NCBI GenBank assembly: GCA_945861085.1
Contig: OX244046.1
Coordinates: 3,534,001-3,598,000, forward strand
Direction of reading: 5' to 3'
Source: Clostridioides difficile_D
GTDB taxonomy: Bacteria > Bacillota > Clostridia > Peptostreptococcales > Peptostreptococcaceae
Length of the DNA stretch: 64,000 nucleotides
Positions 8,729 through 16,548 of this stretch are shown here, piece by piece. The notes beneath the pieces were generated by a model that did not search any database, was not told where the DNA came from, and saw only the letters and a list, made by a program, of their open reading frames with translations. Position numbers and translations under genes: made by a program. The number at the start of each line of letters is the position of its first letter. The stretch's first letter is position 1.

Positions 8729-10153
8729 ATGGCATTAAGTAAAAATTTTTTATGGGGTGGCGCAACAGCTGCTAACCAAGCCGAAGGTGGCGTGTTAGAA
8801 GGCGGAAGAGGTTTATCAAATGTGGACCTTCTTCCAACAGGACCAGATAGGAAGAAAGTAGCATCTGGTGATTTAGAAATGTTGAAATGGCAAGAAGGAT
8901 ATTATTATCCAGCAAAAACTGCGATTGATATGTATCACAGATATATGGAAGATATACAATTATTCGCAGAAATGGGTTTTAAAGTCTATAGGATGTCTCT
9001 TTCATGGTCTCGTATCTTTCCAAATGGCAATGATAAAGAACCTAACGAAGAAGGTCTAATCTTTTACGAAAATATTTTTAAGGAATTAAGAAAACATAAT
9101 ATTGAACCATTAGTAACAATTGCTCATTTTGATGTTCCTGTTCATTTAATCAAAGAATATGGTGGTTGGAAAAATCGCAAGTTAATTGATTTTTATGCTA
9201 ACTATGCAGAAACGGTAATTAAACGTTATAAAGGACTAGTTAAATACTGGTTAACAATCAACGAAATCAATATTTTACTTCACCAACCCTTTGTAGGAGG
9301 AGGAATCATCTTTAAAAAAGGCGATAACAAGCAAGAGATTAAATATCAAGCAGCCCATCATCAATTAGTTGCAAGTGCATTAGCAACAAAAATTGCTCAT
9401 GAGGTAGATAGTGAAAATATGGTTGGCTGTATGTTAGCTGGTGGAAGTCATTATCCATATACTTGCCGACCAGAAGACTACCAAGAAGCAATTAATCGTG
9501 ATAGAGAAGGTTATTTTTTTATCGATGTACAAGCACGTGGTAAGTATCCAAACTATGCCTTGAAAAAATTTGAACGTGAAGGTTTGAATATCCAAATGGA
9601 AAATGGTGATAAAGAAATTCTCGTGGCTTCACCAGTAGATTTTGTCACATTTTCTTATTATTGTTCACGAACGGTTAGTGCGCATCCAGAGGATTATGCA
9701 CAGGCAACAGGAAATCTATTCCCATCAATCAAAAATGAATATCTTACTTCTACTGAATGGGGATGGCAGATTGACCCTCTTGGTTTAAGAAATTCATTAA
9801 ATCAAATGTATGATCGTTATCAAAAGCCCTTATTTATCGTTGAAAATGGCTTAGGTTCAACTGATACACCAGATAAAAATGGTTATGTTGAAGACGATTA
9901 TCGCATTGATTATTTGAAAAAACATATTCAAGCATTCAAGGATGCAGTAGAAATCGATGGTGTAGAATTACTTGGTTATACGACTTGGGGTTGTATTGAT
10001 TTAGTTTCAGCTAGCACTGGTCAAATGAGTAAACGTTATGGATTTATCTATGTTGATTGTGATGATGAAGGTAATGGAACTTTAAAACGAACAAAGAAAA
10101 AATCATTTGAATGGTACAAAAAAGTTATCGCTTCCAATGGCGAAGAATTATAA
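8729..10153 (+). CDS. 6-phospho-beta-glucosidase (GH1)
   Basis: This 474-aa cytoplasmic glycoside hydrolase family 1 enzyme splits the phosphorylated beta-glucoside delivered by the PTS. The acid/base Glu179 is in LTINEIN and the nucleophile Glu372 is in FIVENGLG. The N-terminal FLWGGATAANQAEGG signature is clear, and length is normal. RBS TTAGGAG precedes ATG. It is the last gene of the island and is followed by a strong terminator. Confidence 0.94.
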   Translation: MALSKNFLWGGATAANQAEGGVLEGGRGLSNVDLLPTGPDRKKVASGDLEMLKWQEGYYYPAKTAIDMYHRYMEDIQLFAEMGFKVYRMSLSWSRIFPNGNDKEPNEEGLIFYENIFKELRKHNIEPLVTIAHFDVPVHLIKEYGGWKNRKLIDFYANYAETVIKRYKGLVKYWLTINEINILLHQPFVGGGIIFKKGDNKQEIKYQAAHHQLVASALATKIAHEVDSENMVGCMLAGGSHYPYTCRPEDYQEAINRDREGYFFIDVQARGKYPNYALKKFEREGLNIQMENGDKEILVASPVDFVTFSYYCSRTVSAHPEDYAQATGNLFPSIKNEYLTSTEWGWQIDPLGLRNSLNQMYDRYQKPLFIVENGLGSTDTPDKNGYVEDDYRIDYLKKHIQAFKDAVEIDGVELLGYTTWGCIDLVSASTGQMSKRYGFIYVDCDDEGNGTLKRTKKKSFEWYKKVIASNGEEL

Positions 10154-10160
10154 TAGATAC

Positions 10161-10197
10161 TTGTCTTAAAGTTAACTTTAATTAATAATGTTATAAT
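10161..10197 (+). promoter_or_regulatory. MerR-like dyad with a nearby TATAAT, no gene downstream
   Basis: A perfect 16-bp palindrome TTAAAGTTAACTTTAA (10166-10181) differs from the operator at 1433-1448 by one base. A TTGTCT precedes it and a TATAAT (10192-10197) follows, but spacing is 25 bases, so it is not a good promoter as it stands. No plus-strand gene follows; the next element is a terminator. It looks like a leftover of an operator at the right edge of the island. Confidence 0.45.
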
Positions 10198-10200
10198 AAA

Positions 10201-10241
10201 CAACAAAAGAATGGAACATAGCACCATTCTTTTGTTGTATA
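10201..10241 (+). terminator. strong intrinsic terminator, active on both strands
   Basis: A perfect 14-bp stem (CAACAAAAGAATGG with its complement) around a 9-base loop lies between the convergent glucosidase and kinase genes. The stem itself supplies T-rich ends on both strands, so it can also stop the kinase transcript, replacing the one stranded at 1095-1133. Confidence 0.75.
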
Positions 10242-10263
10242 AAATCTAATATCACGTTTTTCA

Positions 10264-10300
10264 TTATATATTTATAAATTAATATTAAGTTGTTCATCAA
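10264..10300. repeat. direct repeat, right copy (inside the histidine kinase 3' end)
   Basis: This is the right partner of 1206-1242: 37 identical bases in the same orientation, 9058 bases apart. It covers the last nine codons and the stop of the kinase gene, so the kinase reading frame is intact despite the junction. Confidence 0.85.
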
Positions 10301-11420
10301 TTGGAATCATAAAATAAAACTCTACCCCTTTATCACGATTCTTCACTCCATATTCTAGCCCTTGCATTGTAAGTATTTGTGAAACAATTGCAAGCCCTAA
10401 TCCTGAACCTCCTGTACGCTGAGATTGAGCACTGCGATAAAACTTAGACCAAATTTTTGAAATCTCATCTGACTCTATAATCCTACCCTCATTATAAATT
10501 TTAAATAAAAGTAAGCCATTTTCACATGTAATAGATAAATCTAAATTTCCATTACATATAACATGTTTCTTTGCATTAATAATTAGATTTTCTACTACTT
10601 GTTCCATTCTCATTTTATCTGCCACTACAAAAACTTCATGTTCTGGCAAATCATATGTAAAATAAAAATTGACATCTGGTATATCGATTAAAAGTCGTCC
10701 TGCCACAGTTTCAACAAACTCTATAAAATCAAAACATTCTGGGTTAAGTTTAGAAACTCCTGCTTCTAATGCAGATAAGTCTAATAATGATACAATCATA
10801 TTATTCATTCTATCAGTTTCTTCTATAATAACATCCATATAATTTTTCTTTTTTTCTTCGTCAACTTCATCCATAAGCCCTTCTGTATATGCACGTATAA
10901 TACCAAGCGGAGTCTTCATTTCATGTGAAATTGTATCTACCAATTCCTTTCTTTGTTCCAATAGCATCCTTTCCTTATTTACCTCTTGTTCAAGTTGAAT
11001 ATTTGCACTCTCTAGGTCTGACAATGCCTGCTGTAGATTTGTAGACATTGTATTCAAACTCCTAGAAAGTTCTCCAAATTCATCATTAGTATTTACAGTA
11101 CATGGATTAGAAAAATCAAGTTGAGACATGTTCTTTGCAGATTTATTTATAGAGGTAATTGGTTCTGAAATAAATTTTCCCAATAAAAAATCAATACTCA
11201 TGATAAAGATAACTAATATTATAAACCAAAGCCAAAATTCAAATTTATTGTCTGTAGAAAATTCCTCAACAAGCAAATAAAAGAATATAATCAATGCTCC
11301 TGATAATTTAGAAAGGAAAAATACTTTTTTCCTAACTGAATGTAGTCCAAAGTTTTGTTTAATCCAATTTGAAATATCTATATTACTTAATTTTTCTGTA
11401 AGCTTTCTTAAACTACTCAT
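10272..11420 (-). CDS. sensor histidine kinase with HAMP domain
   Basis: This 382-aa membrane kinase has two transmembrane segments (about residues 36-51 and 62-80) separated by only about ten residues, so there is almost no extracellular sensor. Then come HAMP (about 82-135), HisKA (His166 in DTISHEMKTPLG), and HATPase_c (N-box Asn282, GGSGLGLAIV near 337). The start overlaps the regulator stop by four bases. The lack of an external domain is typical of kinases that sense through a partner transporter, and the ABC genes on the far side of the island may be that partner. Its 3' end is duplicated at 1206-1242. Confidence 0.92.
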   Translation of the reverse strand: MSSLRKLTEKLSNIDISNWIKQNFGLHSVRKKVFFLSKLSGALIIFFYLLVEEFSTDNKFEFWLWFIILVIFIMSIDFLLGKFISEPITSINKSAKNMSQLDFSNPCTVNTNDEFGELSRSLNTMSTNLQQALSDLESANIQLEQEVNKERMLLEQRKELVDTISHEMKTPLGIIRAYTEGLMDEVDEEKKKNYMDVIIEETDRMNNMIVSLLDLSALEAGVSKLNPECFDFIEFVETVAGRLLIDIPDVNFYFTYDLPEHEVFVVADKMRMEQVVENLIINAKKHVICNGNLDLSITCENGLLLFKIYNEGRIIESDEISKIWSKFYRSAQSQRTGGSGLGLAIVSQILTMQGLEYGVKNRDKGVEFYFMIPIDEQLNINL

Positions 11421-12088
11421 TCCTTAACCTCAAACTTATATCCTGAACGAATTAATGTAACTATATGATGTCCTTCACTCCCAAGTTTTTTGCGTAAAGT
11501 TTTTATATGTGTATCTACAGTTCGTGTGTTTCCTTCAAATTCATATCCCCATACACAATTTAAAAGTTTCTCCCTAGAAAAAACTTGATTAGGATTTTCC
11601 ATAAACAAACGTAATAATTCAAATTCTTTATATGTTAAATCAATCAATTTATCCTCTATATATACTTGCCTTGATGATAGCATAATAAAAATCTTTCCTA
11701 AATTTAATGAATTTTTTGGAATATCAGTAGTATATCTACGTAATAAGGCATTAACTTTTGCTAAAAGTACTTTTGGGCTAAATGGCTTTGTTATATAATC
11801 ATCTGCACCATATTCATAACCCTTTAATTTGTCCTCCTCTTCACCTTTAGCTGTCAATATAATAATAGGTATATTAGTCATTTCACGTGAAACTCTACAT
11901 ACTGAGAATCCATCTAAATATGGCATCATAATATCCAATATCATTAAATCTATATCGTTGTTTTTTAATATTGTAAGTGCCTCGACTCCATCATCAGCAG
12001 TTATACAAGTATATCCTCCTTTTTGCATATATTCTACAATAATACCTTGCATTCTTTTTTCATCTTCTACTACTAGTATTTTAGCCAT
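11417..12088 (-). CDS. OmpR/PhoB-family response regulator
   Basis: This 223-aa regulator has a receiver domain (acidic EDE at 8-10, phospho-acceptor Asp52 in LILDIMMP, Lys101 in ITKPF) and a winged-helix DNA-binding domain (about 125-223, ending TLIRSGYKFE). RBS GAGGTGAT precedes ATG. It overlaps the kinase by four bases, so the two are one operon. Likely targets are the ABC transporter genes at 18-988. Confidence 0.93.
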   Translation of the reverse strand: MAKILVVEDEKRMQGIIVEYMQKGGYTCITADDGVEALTILKNNDIDLMILDIMMPYLDGFSVCRVSREMTNIPIIILTAKGEEEDKLKGYEYGADDYITKPFSPKVLLAKVNALLRRYTTDIPKNSLNLGKIFIMLSSRQVYIEDKLIDLTYKEFELLRLFMENPNQVFSREKLLNCVWGYEFEGNTRTVDTHIKTLRKKLGSEGHHIVTLIRSGYKFEVKE

Positions 12089-12200
12089 TTTTATTTTATC
12101 ACCTCAGTTTTTTAACTTTATTTTAGTTTATATTAATTTATTCATTTTGTAACTCTTTTTTAGAAAATAACATGTTTATAAAAATAATCTACCAATTTAT

Positions 12201-12241
12201 AAAAATAGCCTACCAACTTTGCTTCATGTTGGCAGGCTAAA
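12201..12241 (-). terminator. intrinsic terminator after the YidC-like gene
   Basis: A 12-bp stem (TAGCCTGCCAAC and GTTGGTAGGCTA on the minus strand, one G-U) is followed by TTTTTAT. A partly similar direct repeat of the outer arm lies just beyond, at 12183-12198. Confidence 0.8.
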
Positions 12242-12263
12242 AATTTTAAAAATACTTATTATA

Positions 12264-12914
12264 TTATTTTAATGCTAGTTTATTTTTTTGATTAAAATAT
12301 ACTCTAAAACAAATCTCTTCAATTAATGTATAAATCGCACTTGTTATAAAATATAGACCTAAGGCTACTGGAGTTCTAACAGTTAATATAAGACTCATTA
12401 TAGTAGTCATTATAACCGTTTGTTTATTAAATGTTCTTTGAGAATTCACCTTAAAATATGGTATATAATTTATTAAATTTGGAGCTAGCATAGTTAATGT
12501 GTATATACAAGGTAGTATAAATAAATTATCAGCTGTATTTAAATTAGCAATCCAAGGAATTATAACTGTTGTAAATCCCTTTGGCATGTTTAAACATACA
12601 TGATACAGTGCATATATTACTGGCATTTGTAGTAAAATCGTGGAACACCCAATCATACTCTTCATACTTTCTACAGAGTGTATCTGTAGTTGCTTTTCAA
12701 GTTCTTTAGCATTATCCTTATATTTTTCTTTTATATGTTCCATTTTTTCTGCCAATTCTTGTTGTTTTTTCATAGAAAATCTTTGTTTTAATGACAATGG
12801 CATTAGTACCAACTTTACTATTAAAGTTATAAGTACTATTGCAATCCCAAAATCTCCTGTAAAACTAAATAATATATTTAATACTTCTTGTAGTATATTT
12901 GAAATGAAATCCAT
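12264..12914 (-). CDS. YidC/Oxa1-family membrane protein insertase (short paralogue)
   Basis: This 216-aa membrane protein has about five hydrophobic segments. The YidC core is recognisable: a first helix leading to PLSLKQRFSMKKQQELAEKM with its cytoplasmic coiled coil, then STILLQMPVIYALYHV, and two more helix pairs. The signal peptide and lipobox seen in most Gram-positive housekeeping YidC proteins are missing, and the cell will have a main YidC near its origin, so this is an accessory copy. It lies 53 bases after a small membrane protein gene that may be its client or partner. Confidence 0.85.
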   Translation of the reverse strand: MDFISNILQEVLNILFSFTGDFGIAIVLITLIVKLVLMPLSLKQRFSMKKQQELAEKMEHIKEKYKDNAKELEKQLQIHSVESMKSMIGCSTILLQMPVIYALYHVCLNMPKGFTTVIIPWIANLNTADNLFILPCIYTLTMLAPNLINYIPYFKVNSQRTFNKQTVIMTTIMSLILTVRTPVALGLYFITSAIYTLIEEICFRVYFNQKNKLALK

Positions 12915-12967
12915 TCTATTCTCTCCTTTTATTTTAAATTCTTGAACTGTAATAGAATCATTTCAAA

Positions 12968-13198
12968 TTAAAATATACTATAATACCTCCAAATATCATA
13001 TTTTTGAAAAACAATATAATGCTTAGGCAATCTTTTTTCAGAATATGTAAATCTATTTATAAATATATTTTTTATCAAAACATATTTAACTCTATGATAT
13101 AAGAGGTCTTTACAAAAGTAAATTATGCATCCAAGGATAGATACTAATAATGTCATATAAATTAGTATATACAACAGATTATCCATATCCAATCTCAT
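12968..13198 (-). CDS. small membrane protein, unknown function (76 aa)
   Basis: The ORF has a good RBS (GAGGTGAT) before ATG 13198. It encodes one transmembrane helix (about residues 8-30, LLYILIYMTLLVSILGCIIY) and a basic, aromatic tail rich in K, R and Y. I know no family. It precedes the YidC-like insertase in the same direction, which suggests a short client protein or accessory factor. Confidence 0.6.
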   Translation of the reverse strand: MRLDMDNLLYILIYMTLLVSILGCIIYFCKDLLYHRVKYVLIKNIFINRFTYSEKRLPKHYIVFQKYDIWRYYSIF

Positions 13199-13586
13199 TA
13201 CATCACCTCATCAGTATTTATATTTGTTTTTATGTCTAGATTTATGTTTATGTTTATGTTTATGTTTATGTTTAAATAATTATAGTATATTAATCACTTA
13301 ATGTAAATATACAAGTACTAATACCTTGATAAAACTATATTAAATTTTTAGTGTTATTTTTACCAGAATTCTTATGCTCTACTTCTAAAGACAATGATTT
13401 TTTTCTAAATTAATGATAAAATAATTAAAACAATTCTTCTATATGCAAATATGTTTTATGTAAACATAACGTAAATATATTTTATATAAACATATTTTAT
13501 GTAAATATATGTTTAAAACTAATATAATCTTTAAAATAAAAAACCATACTTGAAAAAATTAACAAAACTAAATGGAGGTTACTACA
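13199..13586. other. divergent intergenic region with AT-rich repeats
   Basis: These 388 bases between the divergent small-membrane-protein and nitroreductase genes hold no convincing ORF. They contain a hexamer tandem repeat at 13241-13274 and, at about 13440-13515, a series of related units of the form ATATTTTATGTAAA with alternating TAAACATA. Both promoters must be here, but I cannot place them with confidence. Confidence 0.5.
13241..13274. repeat. hexanucleotide tandem repeat (TTTATG)n
   Basis: Five perfect copies of TTTATG plus a partial sixth. The array lies about 45-75 bases upstream of the start of the 76-aa membrane protein gene (minus strand), close enough to change promoter spacing if the copy number varies. 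Confidence 0.85.
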
Positions 13587-14180
13587 ATGATAAGTGATTC
13601 TATATCGAAAAGACGTAGAATTAGAAAATATAAAAATCAAAGTATTTCACATGAAACTATAGAGAAAATAATTGAAGCTGGAATAAATGCACCTTCATCT
13701 AAAAATAGACAACCATGGAAATTTATTGTTGTCACTGAAAAAGAAAAAGAATCTATGCTTAGAGCTATGAGCAAAGGTATTCAAAATGAAATTGATAACA
13801 ATGGACTTCTTCCAGAAAGTCACCAACATATTGCAGGAGCAAATTATACTGTTGAAATTATGAAACAATCTCCCATAACAATTTTTATTTTAAACAAGTT
13901 AGGAAAGTCACCTTTAGAAAACTTATCTACTGAAGAACGTTTTTATGAAATGGCAAATATACAATCAATTGGAGCTGCAATTCAAAATATATCTCTTACA
14001 GCTATAGAGTTAGACCTAGGTAGTCTTTGGATTTGCGATGTGTACTTTGCATATCATGAATTATGTGAGTGGTTAGATACAGATAGTCAATTGGTTGCAG
14101 CAATATCCTTAGGTTATCCTGATGAACAACCATCAAAAAGACCTAGATTAAAATTAAATGATGTAACTGAATGGAGATAA
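13587..14180 (+). CDS. nitroreductase family protein
   Basis: This 197-aa FMN-dependent oxidoreductase carries the family N-terminus (SISKRRRIRKYKNQSI, then INAPSSKNRQPWKFIVV) and the mid-protein IQSIGAAIQNISLTAIELDLGSLWICDV. An earlier ATG at 13572 overlaps the RBS (GGAGG at 13574-13578), so ATG 13587 is chosen. It is a single-gene unit. The natural substrate is unknown; these enzymes reduce nitro compounds, quinones or flavins. Confidence 0.9.
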   Translation: MISDSISKRRRIRKYKNQSISHETIEKIIEAGINAPSSKNRQPWKFIVVTEKEKESMLRAMSKGIQNEIDNNGLLPESHQHIAGANYTVEIMKQSPITIFILNKLGKSPLENLSTEERFYEMANIQSIGAAIQNISLTAIELDLGSLWICDVYFAYHELCEWLDTDSQLVAAISLGYPDEQPSKRPRLKLNDVTEWR

Positions 14181-14203
14181 ATAACTATTTATAACTAAAA
14201 TAT

Positions 14204-14257
14204 GGTAAGCAAATTCAATAAAAACAATTTACTTACCATAAAAAATAATTTGCTTAC
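14204..14257 (-). terminator. three-arm hairpin between convergent genes, probable terminator
   Basis: Arm 1 (14204-14215) can pair with arm 2 (14226-14237) or with arm 3 (14247-14257), because arms 2 and 3 are near-identical copies. It lies between the ends of the nitroreductase and MATE genes and probably terminates one or both. U-runs are modest on both strands. Confidence 0.5.
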
Positions 14258-14285
14258 TATACTACTAGAACTATTGAAGATTATC

Positions 14286-15689
14286 TTATACCTCTACAAT
14301 CTCCTTATGATTACTCACCACTTTATTTTGCTTTATAGTCAATACTTTCATTTCATGGACTGCAAAATATATACATACCATTGCAGCAGCGGCGTCTGCT
14401 ATTGGCCCTGCATACATTACTCCATCAATACCCATAAACATAGGTAAAATCACTATTAATGGAATTAAAAACAGAATCTGACGAGTCAAAGAAGTAAAAA
14501 GTCCCAGTACTGATTTCCCAATTGATGTAAAGAAAGTTGATGATACTATTTGAACACCATTTATAAATGTTAAGAACAAGAAAGTTCTAAAATAATGTTC
14601 TGCAAATATAAAGTAAGTTTCGTTCCCATTACCAAATATAGATGTAATTTGTCGTGGGAAGAATTGGAAGCATAAGAATGCAATAACAGATATAACAGTT
14701 GCACTTCCTACTGCCATCTTATAAGCTTCTTTTACACGAGTATATTTTTCAGCCCCATAATTGTATCCTATAATTGGTTGCATTCCTTGTGATATACCAA
14801 TAATTATAGATATAAAAATCATATTTACTTTAATAATGATACCAACACAAGCAAGTGGAATCTCACTTCCATAAACTGACATTGCTCCATAATATGCTAG
14901 TGTATTATTCATAACTATTTGTGTTACAGTCATTGCTAATTGGTTAAAACATGAACTTGAACCTAGTGCAAATATATGTTTATAAATCATACTCTCTAAT
15001 TTAAAACTCTTCTTATGTAATTTAATATGTTGAAAGTTCTTCACATAATAAACACTAATTCCAAAAGATATAAGTTGCCCAATAACAGTTGCTAAAGCAG
15101 ACCCAGCAATTCCCATATCAAGCACAAATATGAATAGTGGATTTAAAATGGTGTTGATAACTGCTCCTACCAACATACAAAACATAGAAGCTTTTGGTTT
15201 TCCATCAGCAAGTATCAACTTACTCATTCCAGTAGACATTATAAGAAATGGCAATCCAATTGATGTAATCTTTGTATATGTGTGTGCATAAGGTAATATT
15301 TCTGATGTGGAACCAAAGAATTTTAACAGTGGTGTTAAAAATATTGATACTATTATAAATAAACTTATTCCAAATATAGCCATCAAGCAAATAGAATTTC
15401 CTGCTGCTTTTGTAGCTTTTTCTGAATTTTTAGCTCCTAATTCTAATGAACACTTAGATGCTCCTCCAATACCTAACAATAAAGCAATTGCAGTACATAT
15501 TGTTGTTAGTGGAAAGGTAACATTTGTAGCAGCATTACCTAATACTCCAACACCTTGCCCGATAAAAATTTGGTCAACTATGTTATATAAGGCATTTACT
15601 AACATCGCTATAATACTGGGTATTGCATACTTAGTCAATAATTTTGAAACTTTCTCATACTCCAATGGCTCTTTATATTTTTCTTCCAT
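14286..15689 (-). CDS. MATE-family multidrug efflux transporter
   Basis: This 467-aa membrane protein with about 12 helices is of the MepA/DinF type (IPSIIAMLVNALYNIVDQIFIGQGVG near the start). It exports cationic drugs using an ion gradient. A longer reading starts at 15719, but ATG 15689 is preceded by GGAGGCGAAGGAAG and fits the family. It overlaps the end of the MarR gene by 17 bases, so the pair forms an operon under MarR control. Confidence 0.92.
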   Translation of the reverse strand: MEEKYKEPLEYEKVSKLLTKYAIPSIIAMLVNALYNIVDQIFIGQGVGVLGNAATNVTFPLTTICTAIALLLGIGGASKCSLELGAKNSEKATKAAGNSICLMAIFGISLFIIVSIFLTPLLKFFGSTSEILPYAHTYTKITSIGLPFLIMSTGMSKLILADGKPKASMFCMLVGAVINTILNPLFIFVLDMGIAGSALATVIGQLISFGISVYYVKNFQHIKLHKKSFKLESMIYKHIFALGSSSCFNQLAMTVTQIVMNNTLAYYGAMSVYGSEIPLACVGIIIKVNMIFISIIIGISQGMQPIIGYNYGAEKYTRVKEAYKMAVGSATVISVIAFLCFQFFPRQITSIFGNGNETYFIFAEHYFRTFLFLTFINGVQIVSSTFFTSIGKSVLGLFTSLTRQILFLIPLIVILPMFMGIDGVMYAGPIADAAAAMVCIYFAVHEMKVLTIKQNKVVSNHKEIVEV

Positions 15690-16134
15690 CTTCCTTCGCC
15701 TCCAATTTTGCTTCTTCATTCATATCAATGGCTATAAAAGCAGTCTTTTTTAACATTGACATGAACAACTCTTGCTCTTCTTTTTCAAATGAACTTAACA
15801 ATTCTTCTACATACCCATTCGTTATTTTTATTATTTCATCGTAACATGCCAAAGATTTTTCTGTAGGATACAAATGCCATGTTCTTTTATCTTTAACACT
15901 TGGCTCTCTAGTGATAAATCCTTCTTTTTCTAGGTTTGCCAAAGCTCTTGTTATGTTACTAGGATTTACAAGAATTCTTTTAAATATAGTATCCTGTGTA
16001 ATACCTGGATTACTACATATGTGTAATACATAAAAATATTGGCTATTGTTAATTCCAATATCAGCCAATTTTCTGTCAATATAGTTTGTGTTATATCTAT
16101 TTATAATGGAAACCCATTTTAATAGCTCTCTCAT
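15673..16134 (-). CDS. MarR-family transcriptional regulator
   Basis: This 153-aa winged-helix regulator has the recognition region ITQDTIFKRILVNPSNITRALANLEKEGFITREPSVKDKRTW at about residues 45-85. RBS AAGGAG precedes ATG. It is the first gene of an operon with the MATE pump and most likely represses it, releasing when a drug binds. Palindromes at 16166-16198 upstream are probable operators. Confidence 0.9.
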   Translation of the reverse strand: MRELLKWVSIINRYNTNYIDRKLADIGINNSQYFYVLHICSNPGITQDTIFKRILVNPSNITRALANLEKEGFITREPSVKDKRTWHLYPTEKSLACYDEIIKITNGYVEELLSSFEKEEQELFMSMLKKTAFIAIDMNEEAKLEAKEDGRKI

Positions 16135-16165
16135 GTTTTCTCCTTATATTGTTATTTATATTTTA

Positions 16166-16198
16166 ATTGCGAGCGCAATAATCTATTTGCTCATGCAA
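16166..16198 (-). promoter_or_regulatory. paired palindromes, probable MarR operators
   Basis: ATTGCGAGCGCAAT (16166-16179, perfect 6+2+6) and TTGCTCATGCAA (16187-16198, perfect 4+4+4 core) share the half-site TTGC and lie 30-65 bases upstream of the marR start, where the promoter should be. Two adjacent dyads are typical for MarR autoregulation. Confidence 0.55.
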
Positions 16199-16325
16199 TT
16201 ATTTTACTGCTAAATTTATACTTTGTCAATAGTCCATAATTCCTAATTTCTGTTGAGTTTTTGTAAACTTTATATAAATTTTTGATTATCTCTTTAAATC
16301 TTCTTATATATCTAAATAGCTTCAT
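16191..16325 (-). CDS. small basic protein, unknown (44 aa)
   Basis: ATG 16325 is preceded by AATAGGTGAT, a good RBS. The product is 44 residues and strongly basic (KLFRYIRRFKEIIKNLYKVYK, then STEIRNYGLLTKYKF), with an amphipathic N-terminal half. A longer reading from 16376 lacks an RBS. I do not recognise it. It ends within the MarR operator region and runs in the same direction as marR. Confidence 0.45.
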   Translation of the reverse strand: MKLFRYIRRFKEIIKNLYKVYKNSTEIRNYGLLTKYKFSSKIIA

Positions 16326-16548
16326 TTTATCACCTATTCGGTCATTTTCACTATTAAAAGTTGAAATTAACATCAAGGCAAATTAAAGTCTACTTTTAAG
16401 CTATCATATCGATGTAACATAATATCGTAAATTAGACAATACATAAATGAATAGAATTAAAATCAAGTGACAGCAAGTAAAATCAAGCTATAACTTCTTT
16501 ATTTCGTTATAATGAATATAGAGTGATTGAAACGAGGTGAATAGTTAA

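Larger units (their letters stand above)
1243..10263. mobile_element. putative genomic island bracketed by 37-bp direct repeats
   Basis: The roughly 9-kb segment between the two repeats separates the kinase gene from the terminator and ABC genes that appear to have followed it. All intact genes inside are on the plus strand, while the flanking genes on both sides are on the minus strand. It carries metabolic and transport cargo (MFS, aldo/keto reductase, beta-glucoside PTS) plus three regulators, and broken genes. No integrase, resolvase or transposase is present, so it is either a remnant or was moved in trans. That it is mobile is inference from the repeats and the strand switch. Confidence 0.55.

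Noticed and set aside
1243..10263. Insertion sequence or prophage as the cause of the 9-kb block
   Set aside because: No transposase, integrase, terminal inverted repeat or phage gene was found; only the 37-bp direct repeats support mobility.
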